Source: Agrococcus casei LMG 22410
Lineage (GTDB): Bacteria > Actinomycetota > Actinomycetes > Actinomycetales > Microbacteriaceae
Direction of reading: 5' to 3'
NCBI RefSeq assembly: GCF_900163565.1
Contig: NZ_FUHU01000026.1
Location: 310,001-374,000, forward strand
DNA: 64,000 nt
Positions 42,688-51,173 of this stretch are shown one piece after another (position 1 is the first letter of the stretch; the number at the start of each line of letters is the position of its first letter). The position numbers were made by a program, and so were the translations under genes. The notes below the pieces were generated by a model that ran no database searches, was not told where the DNA came from, and saw only the letters and a list, made by a program, of their open reading frames with translations.

Positions 42688-43488
42688 TTGGCTAAGCGAA
42701 AGAACAGAGGCCGCAGGCACCCTCTCGCAAGCGCAGCGCTCCTGATCCTCGGGCTCGCAGCTGTCGGAGGCGGATACACAGTCGTCAGCGAGGCAGCAGA
42801 CGCATCAGCTCCTGCCCCCGCAGCGTCGCAGCTCACTGCCGAAGACGGTCAGCGCCTCTACATGGCGAACTGCGCGACCTGCCACGGCGTCGAAGCAGTC
42901 GGCACCAAGAACGGCCCCACGCTCATCGGAGTCGGCGCAGCATCCGTCAACTTCCAGGTGATGACCGGACGCATGCCCCTCGCCTTCCAGGGACCCCAGG
43001 CTGACCAGCGCAACCCGCAGTTCACGCAGGAGCAGTCCGACGCCATGGGCGAGTACATCCAGACACTCGGCGCTGGCCCCGACAAGCCCGATGAGGAGTG
43101 GCTCGACACGAGCGCAACCGGCGTCGACATCGCCAACGGCGCTGAGCTCTTCCGCATCAACTGCGCCATGTGCCACAACGTCGCCGGCGCAGGCGGTGCG
43201 CTCACAGAGGGCAAGTTCGCTCCGAACCTGCACGACATCGACGGCGCCCACATCTACGAGGCCATGCTCACCGGCCCGCAGAACATGCCCGTGTTCAACG
43301 ACAACAACATCAGCCCTGAAGAGAAGCGCGACGTCATCGCGTACCTCCACTACCTCGACGAGAGCCCCAGCGTCGGCGGTTGGGACCTCGGGTCACTCGG
43401 CCCGGTCTCAGAAGGCCTCTTCATCTGGACGCTCGGCCTCGGATCAATCGTCGCACTCACGGTGTGGCTGACATCCCGTCCGAACTGA
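42688..43488 (+). CDS. qcrC: diheme cytochrome c of the bcc complex
   Basis: 266-residue cytochrome with two c-type heme sites, C62-x-x-C65-H66 (CATCH) and C159-x-x-C162-H163 (CAMCH). An N-terminal signal-anchor (LASAALLILGLAAVGGGY) and a C-terminal helix (LFIWTLGLGSIVALTVWL) hold it to the membrane, with hemes outside. It replaces soluble cytochrome c, passing electrons from the Rieske centre to the aa3 oxidase. TTG start at 42688 with AGAGGAAC upstream. Confidence 0.94.
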   Translation: MAKRKNRGRRHPLASAALLILGLAAVGGGYTVVSEAADASAPAPAASQLTAEDGQRLYMANCATCHGVEAVGTKNGPTLIGVGAASVNFQVMTGRMPLAFQGPQADQRNPQFTQEQSDAMGEYIQTLGAGPDKPDEEWLDTSATGVDIANGAELFRINCAMCHNVAGAGGALTEGKFAPNLHDIDGAHIYEAMLTGPQNMPVFNDNNISPEEKRDVIAYLHYLDESPSVGGWDLGSLGPVSEGLFIWTLGLGSIVALTVWLTSRPN

Positions 43489-43544
43489 CAACCCTCACAC
43501 AGCCCATTTTCTGATTCACCTCCCTTGACACCGAAAGGACGAGC

Positions 43545-44660
43545 ATGACGGCGCATGAGAATGCCGATGCAACTCCGCACGGAGACGCACTCGACAAGAT
43601 CGACACCGGCTCCGCAGTCGTGACCGATGACGGCTTTGAGAACCCAGGGTTCCCGCCGCACAAGCCACGCCAGACCGATCTCGACCCGCAGAAGGAGAAG
43701 CGGGCCGAGCGACAGGTCTTCGGCTGGTTCCTCCTCTCGATGGTCGGTTCAGTGTTCGCGATCGTCGCGTACTTCGCCTTCCCCATCACCGAGAGCGACC
43801 TCGGCTCAGTCCGGCTGAACAACCTCTTCCTCGGTCTCGGGCTGTCGCTCGGACTCCTGGGCATCGGCTTCGGCGCAGTCCACTGGGCACGCCAGCTCAT
43901 GAGCGGTGAAGAGATCGCTGAAGACCGCCACCTGACTCGTGGCACCGAGGCGACTCGCGCTCGCGCAGTCGAGATCTTCAAGCTCGGCGACGAGGAGTCC
44001 GGATTCTCGCGTCGCTCGCTGATCCGCAACTCGCTGATCGCAGCACTCGCACTCTTTCCGCTGCCTGCCGTGTTCATGTTCCGCGACATCGCGCCCAAGG
44101 AAGACGCCGTCGAGGCCATCGCCCACACGATGTGGGAGGCAGGCACACGCCTGGCCCTCGACCCGACCGGAACCCCGATCAAGGCAGACGACGTCACCAT
44201 CGGATCCGCGTTCCACGTCATCCCCTTCGGCATGGACAACCACGCGCACGACTACCTCGACCAGAAGGCCCTCGCGGTCGTCCTGCTCATGAGGCTTCCG
44301 GCCGAAGACCTCAACGAGGTCGAAGGCCGCCGCGGCTGGTCGTACGACGGCATCGTCGCGTACTCCAAGATCTGCACGCACGTCGGCTGCCCCGTTGCCC
44401 TGTACGAGCAGCACACGCACCACCTCCTGTGCCCCTGCCACCAGTCGACGTTCGACGTGACGAACCACGCGGCAGTCATCTTCGGCCCGGCAGCCCGCCC
44501 GCTGCCGCAGCTGCCGATCGCTGTCGACGACGAGGGCTACCTCGTCGCACAGAGCGACTTCACCGAGCCGATCGGCCCGTCGTTCTGGGAGCGCCAGAAC
44601 CACGTCAACAACGATGAGCACGTTCAGGTGCTCGGCCAGAACACGGAGGACCGCGCATGA
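43545..44660 (+). CDS. qcrA: Rieske iron-sulfur protein of the bcc complex
   Basis: 371-residue QcrA with three N-terminal helices (about 60-80, 92-112, 162-180), the actinobacterial form, and a C-terminal Rieske domain. The [2Fe-2S] ligands are C277 and H279 (CTHVGC) plus C296 and H299 (CPCHQ); C282 and C298 can form the stabilising disulfide. It carries electrons from menaquinol to QcrC. Overlaps qcrB by 4 bases (ATGA). Confidence 0.96.
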   Translation: MTAHENADATPHGDALDKIDTGSAVVTDDGFENPGFPPHKPRQTDLDPQKEKRAERQVFGWFLLSMVGSVFAIVAYFAFPITESDLGSVRLNNLFLGLGLSLGLLGIGFGAVHWARQLMSGEEIAEDRHLTRGTEATRARAVEIFKLGDEESGFSRRSLIRNSLIAALALFPLPAVFMFRDIAPKEDAVEAIAHTMWEAGTRLALDPTGTPIKADDVTIGSAFHVIPFGMDNHAHDYLDQKALAVVLLMRLPAEDLNEVEGRRGWSYDGIVAYSKICTHVGCPVALYEQHTHHLLCPCHQSTFDVTNHAAVIFGPAARPLPQLPIAVDDEGYLVAQSDFTEPIGPSFWERQNHVNNDEHVQVLGQNTEDRA

Positions 44661-46252
44661 CTGCCACACAGGCTGCACGCAAGCAGTCCCTCACGTCGAA
44701 GGCATCGAACTACCTCGACGAGCGCACAAGCATCTCCGGTGCCGTCTCGTTCCTCGGGCGAAAGATCTTCCCCGACCACTGGTCGTTCATGCTCGGTGAG
44801 GTTGCGCTCTACTCATTCGTCGCCATCCTGATCTCGGGCACATTCCTGACGTTCTTCTTCGACCCGTCGATGACGCACGTCCCCTACGAGGGCTCGTACG
44901 TGCCGCTCAAGGGCATCGGAATGTCGGTGGCCTACCACTCGGCGCTCGACATCTCGTTCGACATCCGCGGCGGCCTGCTCATGCGTCAGGTGCACCACTG
45001 GTCTGCGCTGCTCTTCGTGGCCTCGATCGGTCTGCACATGCTGCGCGTGTTCTTCACGGGCGCATACCGCAAGCCCCGCGAGATCAACTGGGTCATCGGC
45101 TTCCTGCTCTTCATCCTCGCAATGGCTGAGGGCTTCACTGGCTACTCGCTCCCCGACGACCTGCTCTCGGGCAACGGCCTCGCGATCATCAACGGCATGG
45201 TCAAGGGCATACCGCTCATCGGCACCTGGATCTCGTACTTCTTCTTCGGAGGACTGTTCCCGGGCACGGCGATCGTTCCGCGACTGTACATTCTGCACAT
45301 CATGCTGCTGCCCGCGATCCTGATCGCATCCCTGGGCCTCCACATGCTGCTGCTGATCATCAACAAGCACACGCAGTTCGCTGGCCCCGGCCGCACCAAG
45401 GGCAACGTCGTCGGCTCGCCCATCATGCCGGTGTTCGCCGCCAAGGCCGGAGGATTCTTCTTCCTGGTGTTCGGTGCGATCATGCTGATCGCTTCGCTCG
45501 TCACGATCAACCCGATCTGGAACTACGGCCCCTACGACCCGTCCCCCGTCTCGGCCGGAACCCAGCCTGACTGGTACATCGGCTTCGCTGACGGCGCGCT
45601 GCGCCTCGTTCCCCCGGGCTGGGAGGTCGAGCTGTTCGGCTACACGCTGACCATCGCGATCCTCGCACCCATGGCTGTGATGGGCGTGTTCCTTGTGCTC
45701 GTCGCCTTCTGGCCGTTCATCGAGGCCTGGATCACCGGCGACAAGCGCGAGCACCACATGGCTGACCGCCCCCGCAACAACCCGACGCGCACAGCGATCG
45801 GCGCGGCAGGCATCATCTTCTACGCGGTGATGTGGGCGGCCGCCTCGTCCGACCTCATGGCAACGCACTTCAGCCTCAACGTGTTCTACGTGATCCACGT
45901 GCTGCAGGCTCTGCTCATCCTCGGCCCGATCATCGGGTTCTGGCTGACGAAGCGCATCGCCATCGGACTCCAGAAGAAGGACCGCGAGATGGTCCTCCAC
46001 GGCTTCGAGTCCGGTCGCATCGTGCGCAAGCCCGGCGGCGAGTTCATCGAAGTGCACCAGCCCGTCGACGAGTACGAGCGCTGGCGCCTCACCAGCTTCG
46101 ACGCCTACGAGCCGACCAAGGAGCGCCCGAACTCTGCGGGTCGCATCACGGCAGGAACGAAGATTCGCGGCTCGCTCTCACGCTGGTTCTTCGAGGACCG
46201 CATCACTCCTGTGACGAAGAGCGAACTCGAGCAGTCGAAGCACGACCACTGA
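44657..46252 (+). CDS. qcrB: cytochrome b of the bcc complex
   Basis: 531-residue membrane cytochrome b that oxidises menaquinol. Eight or nine helices are visible; heme-binding His residues lie in MRQVHHWSALLFVASIGLHML and LYILHIMLLPAILIASLGLH. The Qo-site region includes AEGFTGYSLPDDLLSG. A cytoplasmic extension of about 110 residues follows the last helix, as in other actinobacteria. The operon ends 8 bases later at a strong terminator. Confidence 0.96.
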   Translation: MTATQAARKQSLTSKASNYLDERTSISGAVSFLGRKIFPDHWSFMLGEVALYSFVAILISGTFLTFFFDPSMTHVPYEGSYVPLKGIGMSVAYHSALDISFDIRGGLLMRQVHHWSALLFVASIGLHMLRVFFTGAYRKPREINWVIGFLLFILAMAEGFTGYSLPDDLLSGNGLAIINGMVKGIPLIGTWISYFFFGGLFPGTAIVPRLYILHIMLLPAILIASLGLHMLLLIINKHTQFAGPGRTKGNVVGSPIMPVFAAKAGGFFFLVFGAIMLIASLVTINPIWNYGPYDPSPVSAGTQPDWYIGFADGALRLVPPGWEVELFGYTLTIAILAPMAVMGVFLVLVAFWPFIEAWITGDKREHHMADRPRNNPTRTAIGAAGIIFYAVMWAAASSDLMATHFSLNVFYVIHVLQALLILGPIIGFWLTKRIAIGLQKKDREMVLHGFESGRIVRKPGGEFIEVHQPVDEYERWRLTSFDAYEPTKERPNSAGRITAGTKIRGSLSRWFFEDRITPVTKSELEQSKHDH

Positions 46253-46259
46253 GCACGCT

Positions 46260-46293
46260 GAAAGAGGGGGATCGATTTCGATCCCCCTCTTTC
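46260..46293 (+). terminator. strong intrinsic terminator of ctaE-qcrCAB
   Basis: Perfect 16-bp stem, GAAAGAGGGGGATCGA paired with its complement around TT, ending in CTCTTTC. It starts 7 bases after the qcrB stop and probably serves the converging SPOR gene as well. Confidence 0.85.
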
Positions 46294-46307
46294 GCGTCTC
46301 AGATGCG

Positions 46308-46484
46308 TCAGTCGTTCTCTTCTGCAGCATCCTCCTCGGCCCACTCCGCAGCCCGACGACGCATCACCTCTGGTGCGCCGGCAGCCTCCTCTGCAGTGCC
46401 GAACGGGCCGGCCAGGTCTGCGGGAAGCGACTGACGCCCCTCCTCAACCTCTCCGGTTCGCATGTTGTACCAGTACTCAGCCAT
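46308..46484 (-). CDS. SPOR-like microprotein
   Basis: 58 residues, beginning MAEYWYNMRTGEVEEGRQS, which matches short actinobacterial proteins annotated as SPOR-domain-containing that lie near map. The aromatic YWYN start and PFGTAEEA strand-helix are typical; the tail is acidic. Function unknown. A consensus ribosome site AGGAGG precedes ATG 46484. Convergent with qcrB and divergent from map. Confidence 0.82.
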   Translation of the reverse strand: MAEYWYNMRTGEVEEGRQSLPADLAGPFGTAEEAAGAPEVMRRRAAEWAEEDAAEEND

Positions 46485-46503
46485 GTTTGCCTCCTAGTGA
46501 AAC

Positions 46504-46509
46504 TAGACT
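46504..46509 (+). promoter_or_regulatory. -10 hexamer for map
   Basis: TAGACT lies 7 bases before ATG 46517 with no ribosome site between, supporting that start and a leaderless transcript. Confidence 0.5.
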
Positions 46510-46516
46510 CGACACT

Positions 46517-47428
46517 ATGCCAAAGAACTCTGACGGACATCTGATTCCCGGAATCGTGCACGCCGACCCCGCCCCCGCATCCGCCATCACCAAGCCCGAG
46601 TACGTCGGTCGCAAGGCGCCTGCGAAGCACACCGGCGGCAACGTCTACACGGCCGAGGAGATCGAGCGCATCCGCACGGCTGGACGCATTGCCGCAGACT
46701 CGCTCGATGCAGTCGCCGAGGCCGTCAGACCCGGCGTGACGACCGAAGCACTCAACCGGGTCGCATACGACTACCTGGTCAGCAACGGTGCGTACCCGTC
46801 GACCCTCGGCTACCGCGGCTTCCAGAAGGCGTCGTGCACAAGCGTCAACGAGGTCATCTGCCACGGCATCCCCGACGACACCGTGCTTGACGAAGGCGAC
46901 ATCGTGAACGTCGACGTCACGGCATTCGTCGACGGCATGCACGGCGACCTCAACCGCACGTTTGCAGTGGGCGAGCTCAGCGACGACGTCGAGCAGCTCG
47001 TCGAGCGCACACGGGAGTCGCTGCGCCGCGGCATGAAGGCAGTGATGCCCGGGCGCCGCGTCAACATCATCGGTCGCGCGATCGAGAAGTACGCCGACCG
47101 GTTCGGCTACGGCGTCGTGCGCGACTTCACCGGCCACGGCGTGGGCCGCAGCTTTCACTCGGGACTCATCATCCCCCACTACGACACCGAGCGCTTCGAC
47201 GACCTCATCGAGCCCGGCATGGTCTTCACCATCGAGCCCATGCTGACGCTCGGAACCCACGCATGGGACATGTGGGACGACGGCTGGACGGTGACGACGC
47301 GCGACAAGTCGATCACGGCACAGTTCGAGCACACCATGGTCGTGACCGAACGCGGCGTCGACGTCCTCACACTCTCAAGCGCCGAGATCGCGGCGCAGAA
47401 CGCCCCGTCAGGAGACCAGAATGACTGA
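46517..47428 (+). CDS. map: type I methionine aminopeptidase
   Basis: 303-residue enzyme removing N-terminal Met. Metal ligands are in VNVDVTAFVDGMHGDLNRTF (two Asp), DFTGHGVGRSFH (His), VFTIEPM (Glu), and QFEHTMVV (Glu). The N-terminal extension (about 45 residues, RKAPAKHTGGNVYTAEEIER) is of the actinobacterial MapB type. Overlaps ppgK by 8 bases. Confidence 0.95.
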   Translation: MPKNSDGHLIPGIVHADPAPASAITKPEYVGRKAPAKHTGGNVYTAEEIERIRTAGRIAADSLDAVAEAVRPGVTTEALNRVAYDYLVSNGAYPSTLGYRGFQKASCTSVNEVICHGIPDDTVLDEGDIVNVDVTAFVDGMHGDLNRTFAVGELSDDVEQLVERTRESLRRGMKAVMPGRRVNIIGRAIEKYADRFGYGVVRDFTGHGVGRSFHSGLIIPHYDTERFDDLIEPGMVFTIEPMLTLGTHAWDMWDDGWTVTTRDKSITAQFEHTMVVTERGVDVLTLSSAEIAAQNAPSGDQND

Positions 47429-48221
47429 AGCCCAGTCCAGCGAGACTCAGCCCAGCGGTGCACAGGCCAGCAGCGCACAGGCGATCGGCGTCGACATTGG
47501 CGGAACCGGTGTGAAGGCCGCGCTCGTCGATGCTGTGTCCGGAACACTGCTGAGCAAGCGCATCAAGGTGCCGACTCCTGAGGGAGGCGAGCCCGACGAC
47601 ATCATCGACGCGGTGTGGTCCCTCATCCAGAAGCTCGGAAGCCCTGAGGTTCCTGTCGGCGTGACCTTCCCCGCGGTCGTCCGCAACGGCCGCACGATGA
47701 GCGCAGCCAATGTCTCGCATCAGTGGATCGGCCTTGAGGCAGAGCGGCTGTTCGAGCAGCGCCTCGGGCGCGGCATCACCTTCGTGAACGACGCCGACGC
47801 TGCTGGCGTCGCCGAGCAGCGCTTCGGCGCGGCAAAGGATCAAGGCGGCCTTGTGCTCGTCACGACCCTCGGCACCGGAATCGGCTCGGCATTCATCTAC
47901 AACGGCGTGCTGCAGCCCAACTCCGAGCTGGGCCACCTGCTCTGGCACCAGGGCGATTCAGCAGAGAAGCTGCTCTCGGCGCGAGCACGCGAGCGGCGTG
48001 ACCTGGCCTGGGTCGACTGGGGCCGCGAGCTCACCGACTACTACCGCCACCTCGAGGTGCTGTTCAGCCCGAGCCTGTTCGTGATCTCGGGCGGGGTGTC
48101 GAAGAGCCCCGAGAAGTTCGTGCCGCACATCGACATCGAGACACCGATCGCCATCGCGACGCTGAAGAACAACGCGGGCATCATCGGGGCTGCGGCACTC
48201 GCGCACGACGCGGTCTCCTGA
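47421..48221 (+). CDS. ppgK: polyphosphate glucokinase
   Basis: 266-residue ROK-family kinase using polyphosphate (and ATP) to phosphorylate glucose. The phosphate loop is IGVDIGGTGVKAALVD; FVNDADAAGVAEQRFG contains the catalytic Asp; TTLGTGIGSAFIYNG binds the phosphate donor; ELGHLLW is typical of PpgK. An N-terminal Ser/Gln/Ala tail is probably disordered. Coupled to map; ends 4 bases before the 3' end of the RNase P RNA on the other strand. Confidence 0.94.
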   Translation: MTEAQSSETQPSGAQASSAQAIGVDIGGTGVKAALVDAVSGTLLSKRIKVPTPEGGEPDDIIDAVWSLIQKLGSPEVPVGVTFPAVVRNGRTMSAANVSHQWIGLEAERLFEQRLGRGITFVNDADAAGVAEQRFGAAKDQGGLVLVTTLGTGIGSAFIYNGVLQPNSELGHLLWHQGDSAEKLLSARARERRDLAWVDWGRELTDYYRHLEVLFSPSLFVISGGVSKSPEKFVPHIDIETPIAIATLKNNAGIIGAAALAHDAVS

Positions 48222-48225
48222 GAGG

Positions 48226-48577
48226 CAGCGAGATGGCCGGCCGATACGCCGGGTTCTGTCGTGGACGGTCATCTATCTGGGCCGTGCGTTGCCGCACGGC
48301 TCTAGCAACCAACCCGAAGACGAGACGAGCCGCCTCAGTGTCTTCCTACTTGGTCTTGCTCCGCGTGAGGTTTGCCTAGCCGCCGCGCTCACACGCGACG
48401 CTGGTGGTCTCTTACACCACCGTTTCACTCCTTGCCGGCCAGGCCGGTGGACTTGCTTTCTGTTGCACTTTCTCGCGGGTTGCCCCGGGTGGGCGTTACC
48501 CACCACGCTGCTCTTCGGAGCCCGGACGTTCCTCGCAGGCCGAAGCCAACGCGACCGCCTGGCCGACCATTTCGCTG
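48226..48577 (-). ncRNA. rnpB: RNase P RNA (class A)
   Basis: All conserved regions are readable on the minus strand: GAGGAACGTCCGGGC (CR I), AAAGTGCAACAGAAAGCAA (CR II), GTAAGAGACCACC (CR III), GAGCAAGACCAAGTAGG (CR IV) and the 3' ACAGAACCCGGC (CR V). P1 pairs CAGCGA-AATGGTCGGCC at the 5' end with GGCCGGCCAT-C-TCGCTG at the 3' end. About 350 bases; ends are approximate. Confidence 0.93.
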
Positions 48578-48584
48578 AAGTTCG

Positions 48585-48590
48585 AGTCTA
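48585..48590 (-). promoter_or_regulatory. -10 hexamer for rnpB
   Basis: TAGACT on the minus strand, overlapping the stop codon of the upstream gene, about 8 bases before the predicted RNA start. Confidence 0.45.
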
Positions 48591-49331
48591 CAGCGCTATG
48601 CCGCCAGCCGGACGCACGAGAATCGCACTGCTCGTGGGGCACTGCACGACGTCGTCGTCGGATGCGCGTCCCACCTCTGCGAGTTCGGCTGCGGTGAGCT
48701 CGACCCCGGCGGCAACCGACAGGTTGCCCCGCAGCTCAGACACGCCGAAGCCGTAGCGGCTCCTGATCTTCTCGTAGAGGGCCAGCAGGTCGCCCGGGAG
48801 AGTCGCTGCCACGGCCTTGCGCTCGGCATCGATGCCGTCGAGCTCGGTGCGCGCCACTTCGGCCTCTGCGTCGCGCTGCGACACGAGTGCATCGCGACGC
48901 GAGCGGACCTCGTCGGCTGCTGCTCGCGCATCCGCCAGCTCCTGCTGGGCTGCCTCGAGCTGCTCCATCGACTCGAGCTGCTGCTCGTCGAGCTCGTCAC
49001 GACGTCGCCCGAGCGTTGCCAGCTCCTGCTGCAGCGCCTGTGCCGTCTTCGCGTCGGCGCCCCCGTCGAGGCGCTGCTGATCGCGTGCACGGCGCTGCTC
49101 CACGACGCCCGCGTCGTCTTCGAGCCGCTTGATGACCGCTGTGATGTCGTCTGCGCTGCCGAGCCTATCGAGCACGGCCCGGTCGAGTTCGACGAGCCTG
49201 TCGGAGAGCGAATCGATCTCGGCTGCCTGCGGAGGGTTGGCGATCGCGCGCTGCGCTCGTGCGATCGACGAGTCGATCAGCTGCAGCTCGAGAAGCCTTC
49301 TCTGGTCGTTCGGTGATGCTTTCATCGCCAC
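48588..49331 (-). CDS. coiled-coil protein of the C4 zinc-ribbon family, zinc site eroded
   Basis: 247-residue homologue of the Rv2229c/CT398 zinc-ribbon group. Residues about 10-170 form a long antiparallel coiled coil (ALQQELATLGRRRDELDEQQ). The C-terminal domain keeps the family frame, ALYEKIRSRYGFGVSELRGN then DDDVVQCPTSSAILVRP, but the four expected cysteines are reduced to one. Thus zinc binding is unlikely. GTG 49331 has AAGGAG 7 bases upstream; ATG 49325 is an alternative. Follows the Nif3-like gene by 43 bases, the usual pairing. Confidence 0.83.
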   Translation of the reverse strand: MAMKASPNDQRRLLELQLIDSSIARAQRAIANPPQAAEIDSLSDRLVELDRAVLDRLGSADDITAVIKRLEDDAGVVEQRRARDQQRLDGGADAKTAQALQQELATLGRRRDELDEQQLESMEQLEAAQQELADARAAADEVRSRRDALVSQRDAEAEVARTELDGIDAERKAVAATLPGDLLALYEKIRSRYGFGVSELRGNLSVAAGVELTAAELAEVGRASDDDVVQCPTSSAILVRPAGGIAL

Positions 49332-49374
49332 GGGTGATCTCCTTCTTGACGTATTCGACAACTGTAGTGCGGCG

Positions 49375-50193
49375 CTACTGCGGCAGCGCGAAGTCCCAGG
49401 GGTCGGTGCGAAGATCACTGACCGTGATCTCGACTCCAGGAAGCCGTTCTGCGAGCTGCTCGCGCGCGGCATTCAGCCAGAGCCATTCGCTCGCCCAGTG
49501 CGACAGGTCGATGAGCGCGGGGCCTGCGCCCATCGAGTGACGATCACGCGCCTCGCTCGCGGGGTGATGCCTGAGGTCGGCAGTCACATACGCATCGGCT
49601 TCGAGCACGGCTTCATGCTCGAGCAGGGAGTCGCCGGCGCCGCCGCAGACGGCGATGCGCTGCACGGTCTCGGTGTAGTCGCCGGCTCCTCGCACGCCCG
49701 TTGCGGTCGAGGGCAGCGACTGTGCGAGCTTGGCGGCCAGCGCCCCGAGCGTCGTCGGCTCGGGCAGCGTGCCGATGCGGCCGAGGCCGATGCTCTCGTC
49801 TGCGCCGTTCGCGACGATCGGCCGCGTCTCTGTCAGCCCGATGGCCCGCGCAAGCTCGGCGCTCGTGCCGCGCTCGACGATGTCTGCGTTGGTGTGCGCG
49901 GCCAGGAGAGCGATGCCCGAGCCGATGAGGTCGGTGACGATGCGCCCCTTGGGCCGGTCTGCGGCGACGGAGGTGACACCGCGCAGCAGCAGCGGGTGGT
50001 GCACCAGCAGCATGTCAGCATTGAGCTCACGAGCCTCGGCGGCGGTCTCAAGCACCGGATCGACAGCGAGCAGGATGCGCTCGATGCGCTGCGAGGGATC
50101 CCCCGCAACAAGCCCGACGGCGTCCCAACCCTCTGCCCGATCGGCCGGCCACAGGTCTTCAACGACAGCGCGTACATCAGAGAGGGTCGTCAT
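49375..50193 (-). CDS. Nif3-like dinuclear metal-centre protein
   Basis: 272-residue Nif3/YbgI-type protein that forms hexameric toroids with a two-metal site. Metal-binding segments are DMLLVHHPLLLRG near residue 60 and AYVTADLRHHPASEARD near 200; IALLAAHTNAD supplies a further His. The biochemical role is uncertain despite the historical GTP cyclohydrolase label. ATG 50193 follows TAGAAT by 6 bases. Adjacent to the coiled-coil protein gene. Confidence 0.9.
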   Translation of the reverse strand: MTTLSDVRAVVEDLWPADRAEGWDAVGLVAGDPSQRIERILLAVDPVLETAAEARELNADMLLVHHPLLLRGVTSVAADRPKGRIVTDLIGSGIALLAAHTNADIVERGTSAELARAIGLTETRPIVANGADESIGLGRIGTLPEPTTLGALAAKLAQSLPSTATGVRGAGDYTETVQRIAVCGGAGDSLLEHEAVLEADAYVTADLRHHPASEARDRHSMGAGPALIDLSHWASEWLWLNAAREQLAERLPGVEITVSDLRTDPWDFALPQ

Positions 50194-50199
50194 GGCTAC

Positions 50200-50205
50200 A
50201 TTCTA
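50200..50205 (-). promoter_or_regulatory. -10 hexamer, leaderless start of the Nif3-like gene
   Basis: TAGAAT on the minus strand, 6 bases before the ATG. Confidence 0.5.
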
Positions 50206-50277
50206 GGCGGGACTCACAGGCGTCCCACATGAGACGTGCACTTGAATAACTCTGTGAACTCTCAGAACAGCAGGTCT

Positions 50278-51051
50278 ATGCGCACGCGAGCGCAGGCACT
50301 CGTCGAGCATCGCGTGTTCCAGGCGACCATCATCACGGTCATCATCGTCAATGCCATCGCCATCGGCGTGCAGACCTACCCTTCGCTCACGCACAACCCT
50401 CTGCTGGTCGCGCTCGACACCGTCGTGCTCGGCATCTTCACGGTCGAGATCCTGCTGCGCCTCTACGCGTACGGCTGGCAGTTCTTCAAGGGCGGCTGGA
50501 ACTGGTTCGACCTGCTCATCGTGATCTCGTCATACCTGCCGACCGGCGGCGCACTGCAGGTGCTGCGCGTGCTCAGGGTGCTGCGGGTGCTGCGACTGCT
50601 CTCGTCGGTGCCCAGCCTCCGCAAGGTGGTCAACGCGCTCATCACCGCGATTCCGGGCATCGCCTCCATCGGCGGGCTGCTGGCCATCATCATGTACGTC
50701 TTCATCGTGGCCTGCACGATGCTGTTCGGCCCCTACTCCCCCGACTTCGCAGACCTCGGCAGGTCTACGGTGTCGCTGTTCAAGCTGCTGGTCGGCGACG
50801 GCTGGAGCACGATCGTCGATCCGCTGCAGGCCGAGCTGCCGTGGGCCTGGACCTTCATGATGTTCTACGGCGTCGTGTCGACGTTCGTGATCCTCAACCT
50901 CTTCATCGCCGTGACGACGCAGGCGATGCAGGAGCAGCAGTTCGAGGATCCCCAGCCGACCGTCGTCGAGCAGCGCATCCTCGACGAGCTCGCGCTGCTG
51001 CGCGGCAGGCTCGAGGATCCCGAGCAGCCGAAAGCCTCGACGTCTTCGTGA
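50278..51051 (+). CDS. single-domain voltage-gated cation channel (BacNav-like)
   Basis: 257-residue six-helix channel subunit, probably tetrameric. S1 is FQATIITVIIVNAIAIGV; S4 carries Arg every third residue (LQVLRVLRVLRVLRLL; R97, R100, R103, R106); the pore helix leads to the filter VGDGWST (D174), then S6 VVSTFVILNLFIAVTTQAM. Known BacNav filters have Glu at the Asp position, so selectivity may differ. A C-terminal coiled coil follows. ATG 50278 is assumed; GTG 50236 and other in-frame starts are possible. Confidence 0.87.
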   Translation: MRTRAQALVEHRVFQATIITVIIVNAIAIGVQTYPSLTHNPLLVALDTVVLGIFTVEILLRLYAYGWQFFKGGWNWFDLLIVISSYLPTGGALQVLRVLRVLRVLRLLSSVPSLRKVVNALITAIPGIASIGGLLAIIMYVFIVACTMLFGPYSPDFADLGRSTVSLFKLLVGDGWSTIVDPLQAELPWAWTFMMFYGVVSTFVILNLFIAVTTQAMQEQQFEDPQPTVVEQRILDELALLRGRLEDPEQPKASTSS

Positions 51052-51086
51052 CCGCAGCCCCATGACGGTGGCGCCCTGCCTCAAAA

Positions 51087-51102
51087 GATCATATTATTGA
51101 TC
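51087..51102. promoter_or_regulatory. candidate GntR operator over the gluconokinase promoter
   Basis: Inverted repeat GATCA-TATTAT-TGATC; the spacer TATTAT is itself a good -10 element. It lies 72 bases before the kinase start. Nothing else is recognised in 51052-51173. Confidence 0.5.
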
Positions 51103-51173
51103 GAACGGCTCCTCACAGGGGGCGCTCTGCATCGATTCTCGGCACGAAGAGTGCACCCGACGAAGGGACGCGC

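Noticed and set aside
44813-46057. Long minus-strand frame opposite qcrB
   Set aside because: Mirror of a membrane protein's codon bias; no start signal or domain.
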